64,000 bases of DNA from Rhopalosiphum padi. Lineage: Eukaryota > Arthropoda > Insecta > Hemiptera > Aphididae. The notes below the pieces were generated by a model, which did no database searches, was not told the DNA's origin, and worked only from the letters and a program-made list of their open reading frames with translations. Positions 54,801 through 64,000 of the stretch are shown one piece after another. The stretch spans positions 28,433,858-28,497,857 of the forward strand of contig NC_083598.1 in the NCBI RefSeq assembly GCF_020882245.1, read 5' to 3'. Within the stretch, counting starts at the first letter, position 1. Each line of letters starts with the position of its first letter. The position numbers and the translations under genes are program-made.

Positions 54801-57201
54801 GTCTGAACGTTTAAATTTAAAAAATGATTAAATCTACCTTGCAAAGCAATTTCTAGGTCATTTTCATCGGGTGTTTTTTCTAATGATCTGAGCATGGCAT
54901 ATACAGACATTACAATACCAGGTGTACAAAATCCGCATTGTGATCCATGACTTTTCGCTATTCGTTCTTGAATAGGGTGCAATCTTGTTTTTGTGTTACC
55001 AATGCCTTCAACAGTTATTATAGCACATCCGTGTAAGCTGACTACAGGGCACAAACAGGCATTGACAGACATGTGTCTAAAGTTTAGTTAATTAAAGAGT
55101 TTTTATCTTTATGAATGATATACAATTAGTGTACACATTATACGTATTTATTTAAAATGCATGTTCATATTTTAGACTTTAGTAGATCAAAGGATACAAT
55201 GGAGACTTCTTAATGTGATCATATTTTGATACCATTACAGTACAAGCTCCGCATCCTCCTTCAGCACATCCCAATTTAGTTCCACATAAATTTACTGTAG
55301 TGATAAATTTAAGGAATTTTTAATTAGCATAATTTATTGATGTATGCATAATAGTGTCGTGTTTCCTTTTAAACTCTGAACGAAGTGATGAATGTATTAA
55401 TTTTACAATGACGTGTTTTTTTTTTATGAGTTACAATAAATTTTCGATAAAATGCTTTGATTTTGATATTCACCCGTAAAATAATTATTTCTCTTATACA
55501 GTTTTTGATATTTTATTGTATTTCAAAAAATAAAAAATAAAAATAGATACTTAAAATGTTCACGAAAAGTTTAAATCATCAATTTCGTTCAACATTTTTA
55601 AAAAAAATTTAACTCTTTTTGTGTTATTTTAGACTTTTTATTTTGTTTTTTTCTATAAATGTAGATCGAAATTATTCGCAGGGTCAAAATTCTTGAATAT
55701 TTAATACAAGATCCACAAAATGTATTCTTATATCTGTTTAAAAATATTAAAAGTGTATAGGTACAATTTTTTTATATACATTTAAAGTTAGAATTTTGAC
55801 AACATTTTTCAGTCGCAAAAAATTACAAATTATTTAGTAGTTAGAAATTCGTTAAAGTTTTTCTTTTTATATCTAAGTTTAGAAAATATAATAAAAGATA
55901 ATTCATAAGTCATGGTAACTAAACACTCACTTTTACGTATGTTTTAATATAGTTATGACTTTTATTACACACAATGGTTTTTATTCATTTAAGATATTGT
56001 GTTTTTTTAGTTATATAGGTTGATAAAACGTGGTAAATATATATTATTATAAATTATAATATATTTTTTTTTTATTTAAGGCAATTTATAAAATTAAATT
56101 GTACTTATAATAGCACCCATTGTACTGAAACATTTTAATAATAATAAACGAAAAAAAAGAAAATTAAAAGAATACACAACAATGTTATACATGACGAGGG
56201 AGGCCATCCAGTGATAGAATTCAACGTCAATTGTATTATAATAATTAAATACTAATAAAATAATAAATCACTTCAATAGCCTTAAGTATCAAAAAAAAAA
56301 AAAAAATATTACAAAACATACTTAGTAATATAAGCTACAAATTTAACACATCCACATATTAGTGTGTCACTAGACACACTTGACACCATTTGCCAATATT
56401 TTTTTTTTAATTAACACAATCATTTAAAAAGGATACATTTATTTCTTAAATAATAAAGTAAAGTCCAATGTGGGTCAGCTTTATCTTCGACAACCTGTTT
56501 AATAAAGTTTAATAAGTTTTTATTTTACAAAGTATAGTTTAGCTAATGTAAATATATTTAAAAAAGAGATTGACTAATACGAGTGACTAATGTGGTAAAA
56601 ATTAATTAATCATTTGTAAAAAAAGAATATATAATAATTACAGGGTTTCATATTTATATAAGAACCCACAATATACTGCACTGGTCACTAGCTGTAATGC
56701 TACATATTATATGAAATACTAGTAGACCATATAATGAATTCATTTTCAATAAAAACAAGATCCATAATGGTGTCACAAACTCACAACATAAAATATAATC
56801 AAATTTTATTTTAAAATTAAGAATATTTTTATATATATAAAATATAAATAATATAGGTATTTTATGCGTTTTAGACAAATGAAAAATTTTGAATAAATCC
56901 GTCTGATAAACACAAATAGTATAAAATTACTTAAGTATCAAAAATAATTTTTATTTACTTATAAATAGCGATAGACGATAGGATGTTAATCTTAAATAAT
57001 ATGATAATTAATAGGATTCAATATTTTGTGATTATACTAGCAGTAATTGTATTCTTTAGTAGATGGAAATTCCAAATTCATATTTATTTGATTTTATTAT
57101 TTTCATTTTGATTACCATTTTTCTACGATTAAAAACATAATTGTTTTTCTTACCTTTTTACCGTTGACAAAAAATATTAAGGTGGAAGTAATATTTTCCA
57201 T
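45807..57201 (-). CDS. XDH: xanthine dehydrogenase, 1327 residues
   Basis: Oxidises hypoxanthine to xanthine and urate in purine breakdown; a cytosolic molybdo-flavoenzyme (rosy in flies). Twenty-four exons join in phase: 57201-57154, 56494-56437, 55294-55198, 55076-54838, 54776-54565, 54496-54355, 54286-54119, 54046-53970, 53864-53777, 53689-53577, 53499-53207, 53131-52929, 52703-52480, 52385-52266, 51944-51720, 50508-50375, 50316-50142, 50029-49692, 48328-48016, 47389-47262, 46611-46497, 46429-46175, 46101-45934, 45857-45807. The length fits the family (about 1330). The 2Fe-2S cysteines are C45, C50, C53, C75 and C115, C118, C151, C153. The FAD domain spans about 219-510, with FFTGYRR at 389-395. 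The molybdopterin domains carry GGGFGGKE (E798), R876, F910, F1005 and GEPPLF (E1259), matching bovine E802, R880, F914, F1009 and E1261. Glu and Arg at the first two sites argue for XDH rather than aldehyde oxidase. Odd: a two-residue insertion just after F1005 (SGGSK). Orthologue or recent paralogue cannot be told here. Confidence 0.95.
47750..47960. repeat. possible repeat remnant in XDH intron 19
   Basis: An island of different composition ('gaagccaccagggatgacta', 'ctgtagcgcctgtagccctc', 'cgcggtatctgccgcatacc') inside the intron between exons 48328-48016 and 47389-47262. It has no open frame or clear ends and is probably an old interspersed element. Confidence 0.3.
48814..49256. mobile_element. 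fold-back (long inverted repeat) element in XDH intron 18
   Basis: Two arms of about 190-200 bases, roughly 48814-49020 and 49065-49256, are imperfect reverse complements of each other. Shared blocks include 'AGCAGAATATT', 'GTATTT(T/C)GATA', 'AATCGAA', 'ATGAGTTAT' and the outer 'ATTTCCA..TCAAAAT'. They surround a short GC-richer centre ('ggagtagtagaccaatatt', 'accactcgctatcc'). It is probably a non-autonomous transposon. It lies wholly inside the intron between exons 50029-49692 and 48328-48016 and does not touch splice sites. Confidence 0.6.
50690..51270. repeat. T-rich interspersed repeat in XDH intron 15
   Basis: Repeated 'gcattttt' and 'gggcattttt'/'ggacattttt' motifs (around 50816-50905 and 51170-51240) make this part of the 1.2-kb intron between exons 51944-51720 and 50508-50375 self-similar. 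It is likely a degenerate transposon. The open frame through it is T-rich low complexity (Phe/Leu-rich) and not a gene. Confidence 0.35.
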
Positions 57202-57727
57202 TGTGCAGCTTTTGTATAAAAATTCCATACTAATGTACAATTTCTTAAATTGGATAATCTAAATCCAAAAAACTGTTGTAATATTTAAAAATAATCTTAA
57301 TTAATAATAATTCACTTGTACGATAATTTCATAAACACACATCATCATACTGAGAGCTACAATTTATAATGGTTTTTAAAAATATATATTTAATAACTAA
57401 TAAGGCTTCAGAAACCATAATTTGTTGTGGGTATTTTTTTAAACTAAAAGATATATTTTACAATATCGATTTCAAACCTGCGTTATTTTAACATTATACG
57501 TCGTTAATGGAATATTATCCTGTGTGCGTACAACATATTTTTAAGAACTTGTTTTCGTGCACATCAAAAGTAGTAAAAGGGTTTATTATTATATTAATAG
57601 TAAGGTCAGCAGTATGTCAACGATGCATCGAAATAAAGAATTAACTGTTCCCAAACGTTTTAGAAAGTCTGGGATACGATTTACTAAGTATAGAATATAG
57701 ATATATGTTTTTATTTACCTATTGTGA

Positions 57728-57738
57728 TTTATTTTATT
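57728..57738 (-). terminator. candidate polyadenylation signals of the EGF-repeat gene
   Basis: Two overlapping AATAAA hexamers on the minus strand (57738-57733 and 57733-57728), about 350 bases beyond the stop; another lies at 57715-57710. Usage is uncertain. Confidence 0.3.
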
Positions 57739-57988
57739 ATTTAATGTTTTAGTTATTATAGATATAATTTAATAATAATAAAACTACAAATTCTATTTAC
57801 TTGTGATAAAATGTGACATAATTTGAAAAAAATATTAACACCTCATACATGTGTTTCCACCTAAGGCAGTGATTTGAACACAAATCTTACAGAACTATTA
57901 GAAACTGTTTTTCAAAATTAATTAGACAGGTTATATACTATAAAATATTATATTGTTTAAACTAGTTATATCAGTACAAAATCAATGT

Positions 57989-58015
57989 AATAAATAAATA
58001 AATAAATAAATAAAA
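57989..58015. repeat. (AAAT)n microsatellite
   Basis: Six TAAA/AAAT units in the 3' flank of the EGF-repeat gene. Confidence 0.9.
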
Positions 58016-58088
58016 ACAATTATAAAACTAATTTTAAGATGAATAAATTATTATTTGACATATTGCTTTAATAAATGTCTTGACAATA

Positions 58089-61000
58089 TTAAATTGTTTC
58101 ATTAAGGGATTCATTTTCATTCACCAACGAAACTATGGAAGAATTAGGTTTTGTAGTTTCTTCTTCATATTCATCGTCGCCCTCTAATAATAAGTCTTCA
58201 GACACCGTCGAAGGTGTAGTTGTTGTTGATTTAAGAAGCATTAAGCTAGGCTTAGGAGGAACTAACCCGACAATCTCAACCTATAAAAGTATAAAAGAAT
58301 ATATTATAAGGTTTAACATGGTAAAATAATTTAAAACGTATTACATTTTTAATTACTAAAATACGTAGGATTGAATTTAACTTTTCAATACATTGAAGAG
58401 AAATTATTTTGTAATTTTCTCTTTGAAAAAAACATTAACTTTTATAATTTAATGATTAGTTATTGTAAAAAGGAGTTCTTTCACAAACATAGTTTTATTA
58501 TGAACTTCTCAAGGATGTAAATATTATTTACATATCAAATTTATTAAGTTTGAAATGAAACAAAAAAATTTGCAATTATTCTTTACCGATAACGAATAAT
58601 AAATTATGTATATCAATTGATTTACTATTTTTATTAGTGTACCTATTTATTAAAATAGATTAAATTAAATAAACATCAATACAAATATTAATTATTAATA
58701 CCTAGCATAATAGCATATTTACATTTTTATGTTGAAATAACATTGAAACTTTACTTAGTTTCCATTTTGAGATTTATTATGTTTTGTTCTCCCCCTCCTA
58801 AATTAGTTACCCATGTTTACATACATGATACATTTATTAATATATGTCTATTTAATTTTACTTTATACCTAAGTTATAAAATCTTACTAAAAAAATTACC
58901 TTTTTTTTATCTACTTCACAATTTCGTCCAATGTATCCATCAGCACAAAGACATCTATAATTTCCATCTTCTTCTGGAAGACTTACACATGTAGCTCCAT
59001 TTTGGCATGTCACATTGTTAGTTTCACAATATTTCAGTTCTAAAAAACATAAATAATAATTACTGTTAATCCTGATAATGGAGTTAATTTAGCTGTTATT
59101 TGTGTTTAACACAAGTACCTTGATCGCAGAGCATTCCACCCCAGCCGGGCTTACAATTACATTCCCACGGACGGTTACACGTCCCATGAACACAGCCTGG
59201 GTATGCGAAACATTGAGTACAGTTCTTACCCCACCAGCCTACTTTACACCTATAATCATTAATGAATAAATGTTTTATTTTTGAGTGTATACACCAGCAC
59301 TGGTAATTAATATTGTTCATTAAATACATACCTGCATTCATTTGGTTTACGACAATATCCTCGATCTCGATGACAACCTTCAGAGCACACAGCTGTAAAA
59401 AAATATATTTAATTTAGAAAAAAACTGTTTATATATTAAACACATTTTACTTACGTATCTGACACAAAATTCCTTGCCATCCCTTTTCACATTTACATTC
59501 TAATGGTTTAGAGCAAGTCCCATGCATACATCCTGGCAATGGTTGACATTCTTTGCAAAGATCACCAGTCCAGCCTAAACGACACCTACATTATTTAAAC
59601 AGACACGATTATACAAGAAAAACATATACAAATACACCTTGTGCTTATTTAAATAAATTAAAAACTAACCTTTGTAATAGAATTTTCGAACATTTTATAC
59701 ATAACAGTTTGAACAATTTAAACTTGCACATATTATTTTTAATATATAACTTCATATTATGATTTAAAATAGTTATGGTTAATGGTTATAGATATGACTT
59801 GGAAACGTTTATAATTTTGCAACTTGAATCATTTTTATAAATTAACATATTAATTACCATAAAAAGCACCTGCTTGTGTATCATATATTTTTTTTATTAA
59901 TATATTTCAATTACAGAAAATTATTTTTCATTTAACATTTTTTTTTAATTTTTGTCGATTTTTACATAAAAAATATATTTAAAATTAAAATATGTTTAAG
60001 TAATATAATTTAGATAAATAAGTTTTAATTTCTCTAAATTTTAATTAACGGTTTAGTTATAACATGAATAGATGAAAATAATTATGCAAAGTCAATTTAT
60101 TAAGCTTACCTGCATTCTCCCGGCCAGTCACAATACCCCTTACTCGGATGACAGTCTTCGTGGCATACCGCTATTAGTACGTTACGCATAAATAAAACAT
60201 GTAAATTATTTAGATAATTTTAATGCACCATCCACACGTTTCTTAACTTTCAATAAAAAATCATCATTACGTTCTGAACAGAATATGCCGTCCCAGCCTT
60301 CTAAGCACTTGCATTCGAAACTATTGTTGCAGTAACCGTGTTGGCAGCCGGGCAGTGCTATACACTTGTTGCACATTTCACCGTAAAAACCTAAAATAAT
60401 AATATTAATGCGATTGGTCATTATACACTATTCCAATGTAACACCTAGATTTCAGTTATCAGGTATTACTCACCTAACTTGCAACGGCATTCGGATGGCC
60501 GTTTGCAGTAACCTTGAATTGGGTCACAACCTTTCTTGCAAATTGGCACATCGCAAAGGTCACCTATCCACCCGGGTAGACATTTCATATCGCCATTGTC
60601 GTCGCAAACGTAATGACTCGATTCATTTTGCGTCGCTGGTGCCTCGCAAGCCTATATTGGGAAAGTTAGGTACATGCCATTTATAACAATACAACTCTGA
60701 TGAAATATATCGAAACTCATTATTCCGAACTGACGTATATTTATAGTTATAATCATCAAAGTTGTTAAAGTATCAAATGCTAAAAATGAATATGCTTATT
60801 AATAACTAATTAAATACACATATATTTTATTTCAATTGAACTTTCTTATTCATTATTAATTATTATTATAAAATATATCGCTACCGAGTACAGACTATAT
60901 CAATAATTATGAGTTATCTCATCCTACACTATATTATTTAAATAATACGATTTACTATCGTTCATAATAAATTACATAGATCAGGTAACAATAGGAAAAT

Positions 61001-62400
61001 ACAATGTAAATTATTTGTTTTATCGTACTCAATTAGCTGTATTAACAGTCGAAATTTAATCATAAATACAATTCTAAATCTATGAATGAATTGTTTAATT
61101 CCTCTCTGAATACAATGATAGAGCTCATTAGTCACTTTTAATGATTGTTATAGTCTTATAGGTAGGTAGTCAATATATATTGAGTACCTATAATAAAAGA
61201 TATATTTAACAATATTTTCAATTTCGTATTTTCGTAATCAATTAAATATTTAAAAAGATATATAGAATAATATTTTTAAAAAACTGCAAATAAAATTCTT
61301 TAATTTATAAATATTTCTTTATTAAGGCCAAACTGTTTCATTAAGAGTTCAAAAACATTTTAAATCGACGGTAAATAAATTATTCCTATGCAAAGTAGAT
61401 ATAACTGTAATATAAACACTCGTAGGTGCCCTGCAATCATAAGTATATACACATGTAATAAATAAGTGTACTGTTAAATATTATTAATTTTCCACTCACT
61501 ACTGGTTTCAATTATCAATTAATGTTTAAAAAGAACTGTCTATCAAGTTTCTACCAAACACAATATAAGTTATTCAGTTATTATTTCTTATAAGTTATTG
61601 AGACAAAAATATTTATAGGATATTTTTAGTTTCTTTAAATGATATATAGAATATAAATATCGACATCCACGACCCACTATAATACAAGTAATATACAGAA
61701 ATTATATCGTATAAACATTATGTCGTAATGGTTATAATTAATGATATAAATGTTTTACTATTAAATCTGCACATTTTTAATACATTTGTATAGCTATAGT
61801 ATGTAGGCTATCAGTTTACCGTTGCACAAAACCTGAGCGTTTTAGAACATACATATGTACGAGTATAATAACTTGTATGATACACAAATCGACACTTCGG
61901 CTAACACATCCTTGTTTATATAGTGGGTCACTAGGCTAACAGATCTGATCACGGACTTAACTATATAAGTATATAGTCAACGTGACCGATGATAATCATA
62001 ATTAGAAAGTCAGTGTAAACCCTTATTGTTTCATTTAAAACGTAATTGTTTTTCGTTAAAATTAATTTTACAAAAACATTGAAATTATCACTTTGTCAAT
62101 ACTAATATAATTAAACAAACAAGCAAACAAACTCTTTAAAAAAACAATAACATTACTCAGTACTTACTAGTCCACGATTTACATTTTTAATTTGGAGTAA
62201 AAAACACAAAACAATACAATTTGATTTAATAATTTATTGAAATTATAAAAAAGTTAGCATTTTTATAATACTTCTTAAGTAATAATAATATTTTTTACCT
62301 GTTTTTTCCATTTTGGGATATTTTTGGATGCGGCTAAAATCCTTGGAACTCCAAAAGTACACAAAGTAAAAAGTACGGCTAGGGTACGTCTATCGGTCAT
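58089..62400 (-). CDS. secreted multi-EGF protein, Delta-like/DLK type
   Basis: Nine exons (62400-62299, 60651-60474, 60390-60271, 60170-60110, 59585-59455, 59392-59332, 59249-59119, 59039-58900, 58280-58089) join in phase into 371 residues. The start gives a signal peptide (MTDRRTLAVLFTLCTFG…, cleavage near residue 24). A cysteine-rich region from about residue 36 to 300 follows. It consists of alternating EGF modules of the form C-x3-C…GYC..P.ECRC..GW.G..C and C..(L/Y)PGC.HG.C…EC.C..GW.G..C, plus one classical EGF (CETNNVTCQNGATC…GYIGRNC). These 'PGCxHGxC' modules are typical of Delta/Serrate and DLK-type proteins. There is no DSL domain I can see. The tail is Thr/Ser/Glu-rich (VEIVGLVPPK… to NETI) with no membrane segment, so the product looks secreted. 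The fly gene C901 is my best guess at a relative, from memory. Ligand or receptor role is unknown. Confidence 0.88.
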
Positions 62401-62808
62401 GTTGACCAAACGACGTCTTATCAATGCTTTCACCAGAACTACACTGACTCATCCGAACATCCGAAGCAACCACTTCCCATTTCTTTTTGTAATTAGCATA
62501 AAAACGTGAGCGTTAGTTTCTTAGGTGCTATCTGATATTGCCACAATAGCGGGGAGACAAAAAATACTTCAATAATTAAAAAAAAAATTATTTATTATTA
62601 CCAGAATAGTTAATAAATTAAAATCTGTAAATATCTTATGTAGAAAGTGTTATGAATCTTATGTATTATAGAATATTATATAAATTGTAAGTAGATTTCT
62701 AATATTACAACAAAATACAACATATTCTACTATAATTTATTCACACATATATAAATTAAATATATTAAAATCATTTTTTTTAATAAAAATAACTATTGTG
62801 GTCTTATT

Positions 62809-62846
<38 letters not shown>

Positions 62847-64000
62847 AACTATTAATTAGAATATATATTAATATATTAAATAGGTACTTATAATATATAA
62901 AGTAAATTCAAAATCAAACTGATCTGCTATTAATGAACAGTTTCCCCACTTTAAATATTCAATTCTTTATTAAAATTATTTATTTTTATTTTTTTTCTCA
63001 CAAATGTTCTTATTATAATTTTAGATAGTAAATAAGTATTAAAAATAAAAATCATATATTATTTGATTCTTTTAAAATTATCAGTATTTCAAAGTTGAGC
63101 ATATTTAAATTAGATCGTAGTTTATAGTATAAAGTAAATTACCTTATATTTTTATTATATGTGTATTTATTTTAGACTAAAATATTTATAGTATATAGTT
63201 TTAGTGTCTGAACAATGCTACAGAGTTTTACAGGTGGAATTTTTCAGGCTTTCAATAAAATTATAGGCGCAGCCAGGTGGTGTGTAGGGTATGCGGTGGC
63301 ATCTTCTAAACAAAAATAAAATTCTTTAAATATGACGCTTTTAGATTCTGAAAGAAGCAAGTCATTGGCCATTGTTTATAATATATTGTACAGGTAACCT
63401 GATAATTTGTAGTATTTTAATAATTTTATTTTGTGGCTAATGCTACTATAAATGCAATACAAATCATAGTTTAGTATATTATATTATACGTATTAATAAC
63501 ATTTTCACTGTGGAGGGAGGGGGGAGTTAAGATTTCCAGAAATATTTTCACCCTTGAATAAAATAGCTGGCTTCTCCTATGAATAAAATATACAAGTATT
63601 TTAGTACTTTATTTTCGAATTGTATAAAATCAATAGTAGTATTTCCGTATTAGCAATTGACTGCAATGTATAAAAACAATGTCCCATAGAATCGAAAGTT
63701 GTAATTAATAAGCGTTGGACAACTCCGAAGTAATTTTAGATATTCCATACGATCACACCTAGTAGCCTATAGTAAACAACAAGAGAAACCTAAAACTAGA
63801 AAGACTAATCATTTCTATATTATATGTATACATCACATTTAAAAAATAAATAATTGTTACAATTGTGATTATTGAATTTTAAAAACAAATTATTTTAACA
63901 AAATTCCTTTATTAGATAATATTTTATGCAATAGCAAATCAATAAAAAAAATTTTAACCATTTCCACAACCTATCCACAAAGTAATTAAAACATTTCCAA
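62401..64000. other. upstream flank of the EGF-repeat gene, AT-rich
   Basis: No gene seen. It holds the 5' flank of the EGF-repeat gene, an (AT)n run, and G-rich patches at about 63265-63305 and 63510-63560 that look like old repeat pieces. No TATA or initiator could be chosen with confidence. Confidence 0.4.
62814..62841. repeat. (AT)n microsatellite
   Basis: An uninterrupted dinucleotide run upstream of the EGF-repeat gene. Confidence 0.9.

Larger units (their letters stand above)
57202..58088. other. intergenic between XDH start and EGF-protein stop
   Basis: About 890 bases that must contain both the promoter of the dehydrogenase gene and the 3' untranslated region of the upstream EGF-repeat gene, as both run on the minus strand. 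It includes an (AAAT)n tract (57989-58015) and candidate poly(A) signals. No clear core-promoter motif was seen next to 57201. Confidence 0.5.

Noticed and set aside
45807..57201. Aldehyde oxidase as the identity of the molybdo-flavoenzyme
   Set aside because: The Glu and Arg typical of xanthine dehydrogenase (E798, R876) are both present, and GYRR in the FAD domain matches the NAD-dependent form; insect aldehyde oxidases usually differ at these sites.
62324..62509. Plus-strand 61-codon frame at the EGF gene start
   Set aside because: Antisense to the signal-peptide exon 62400-62299, whose donor and downstream phase fit the minus-strand gene.
1..64000. tRNA, rRNA, CRISPR array, bacterial operon features
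   Set aside because: No cloverleaf with a proper T-loop motif, no rRNA-like block and no regularly spaced repeats were seen; gene structure is eukaryotic.

Overview
The window looks like nuclear DNA from an insect, most likely an aphid or a close relative. It is very AT-rich, has many short introns with clear GT..AG borders, contains a chitin deacetylase and an insect-type xanthine dehydrogenase, and is littered with small decayed transposons. The insect call is secure from the proteins; 'aphid' is my inference from overall base composition and repeat style.

Layout. About 1-37.6 kb is mostly non-coding. It holds three CpG-rich, low-complexity islands (about 0.94-2.53, 9.6-10.95 and 27.9-28.7 kb) that look like promoters or first untranslated exons of genes whose bodies I cannot trace. 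It also holds a dead MULE DNA transposon (about 11.17-12.65 kb) with a tiny MITE nested in it, a hAT-like MITE at 22.8 kb, a two-exon HMG-box gene on the minus strand (34.57-31.66 kb), and two orphan exon-like blocks at 26.8 and 25.5 kb.

About 37.6-62.4 kb holds three intact minus-strand genes arranged head to tail. I could rebuild each exon by exon with consistent reading phase: (1) a 479-residue chitin deacetylase-like protein (10 exons, 44098-37618); (2) a 1327-residue xanthine dehydrogenase (24 exons, 57201-45807) with every active-site residue I checked present; (3) a 371-residue secreted multi-EGF protein of the Delta-like/DLK type (9 exons, 62400-58089). They share no pathway: cuticle and tracheal chitin, purine breakdown, and an extracellular signalling-type protein. 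I see no sign of an operon or cluster, so adjacency is probably incidental.

The least ordinary features are the missing metal ligands of the deacetylase, the duplicated 61/131-nt exon pairs of the EGF gene with no membrane anchor, the nested MITE with a perfect 8-bp target duplication, and the minus-strand splice-donor cluster at 9.6-9.7 kb. I found no CRISPR, rRNA or convincing tRNA, and no clear evidence of an undescribed system.
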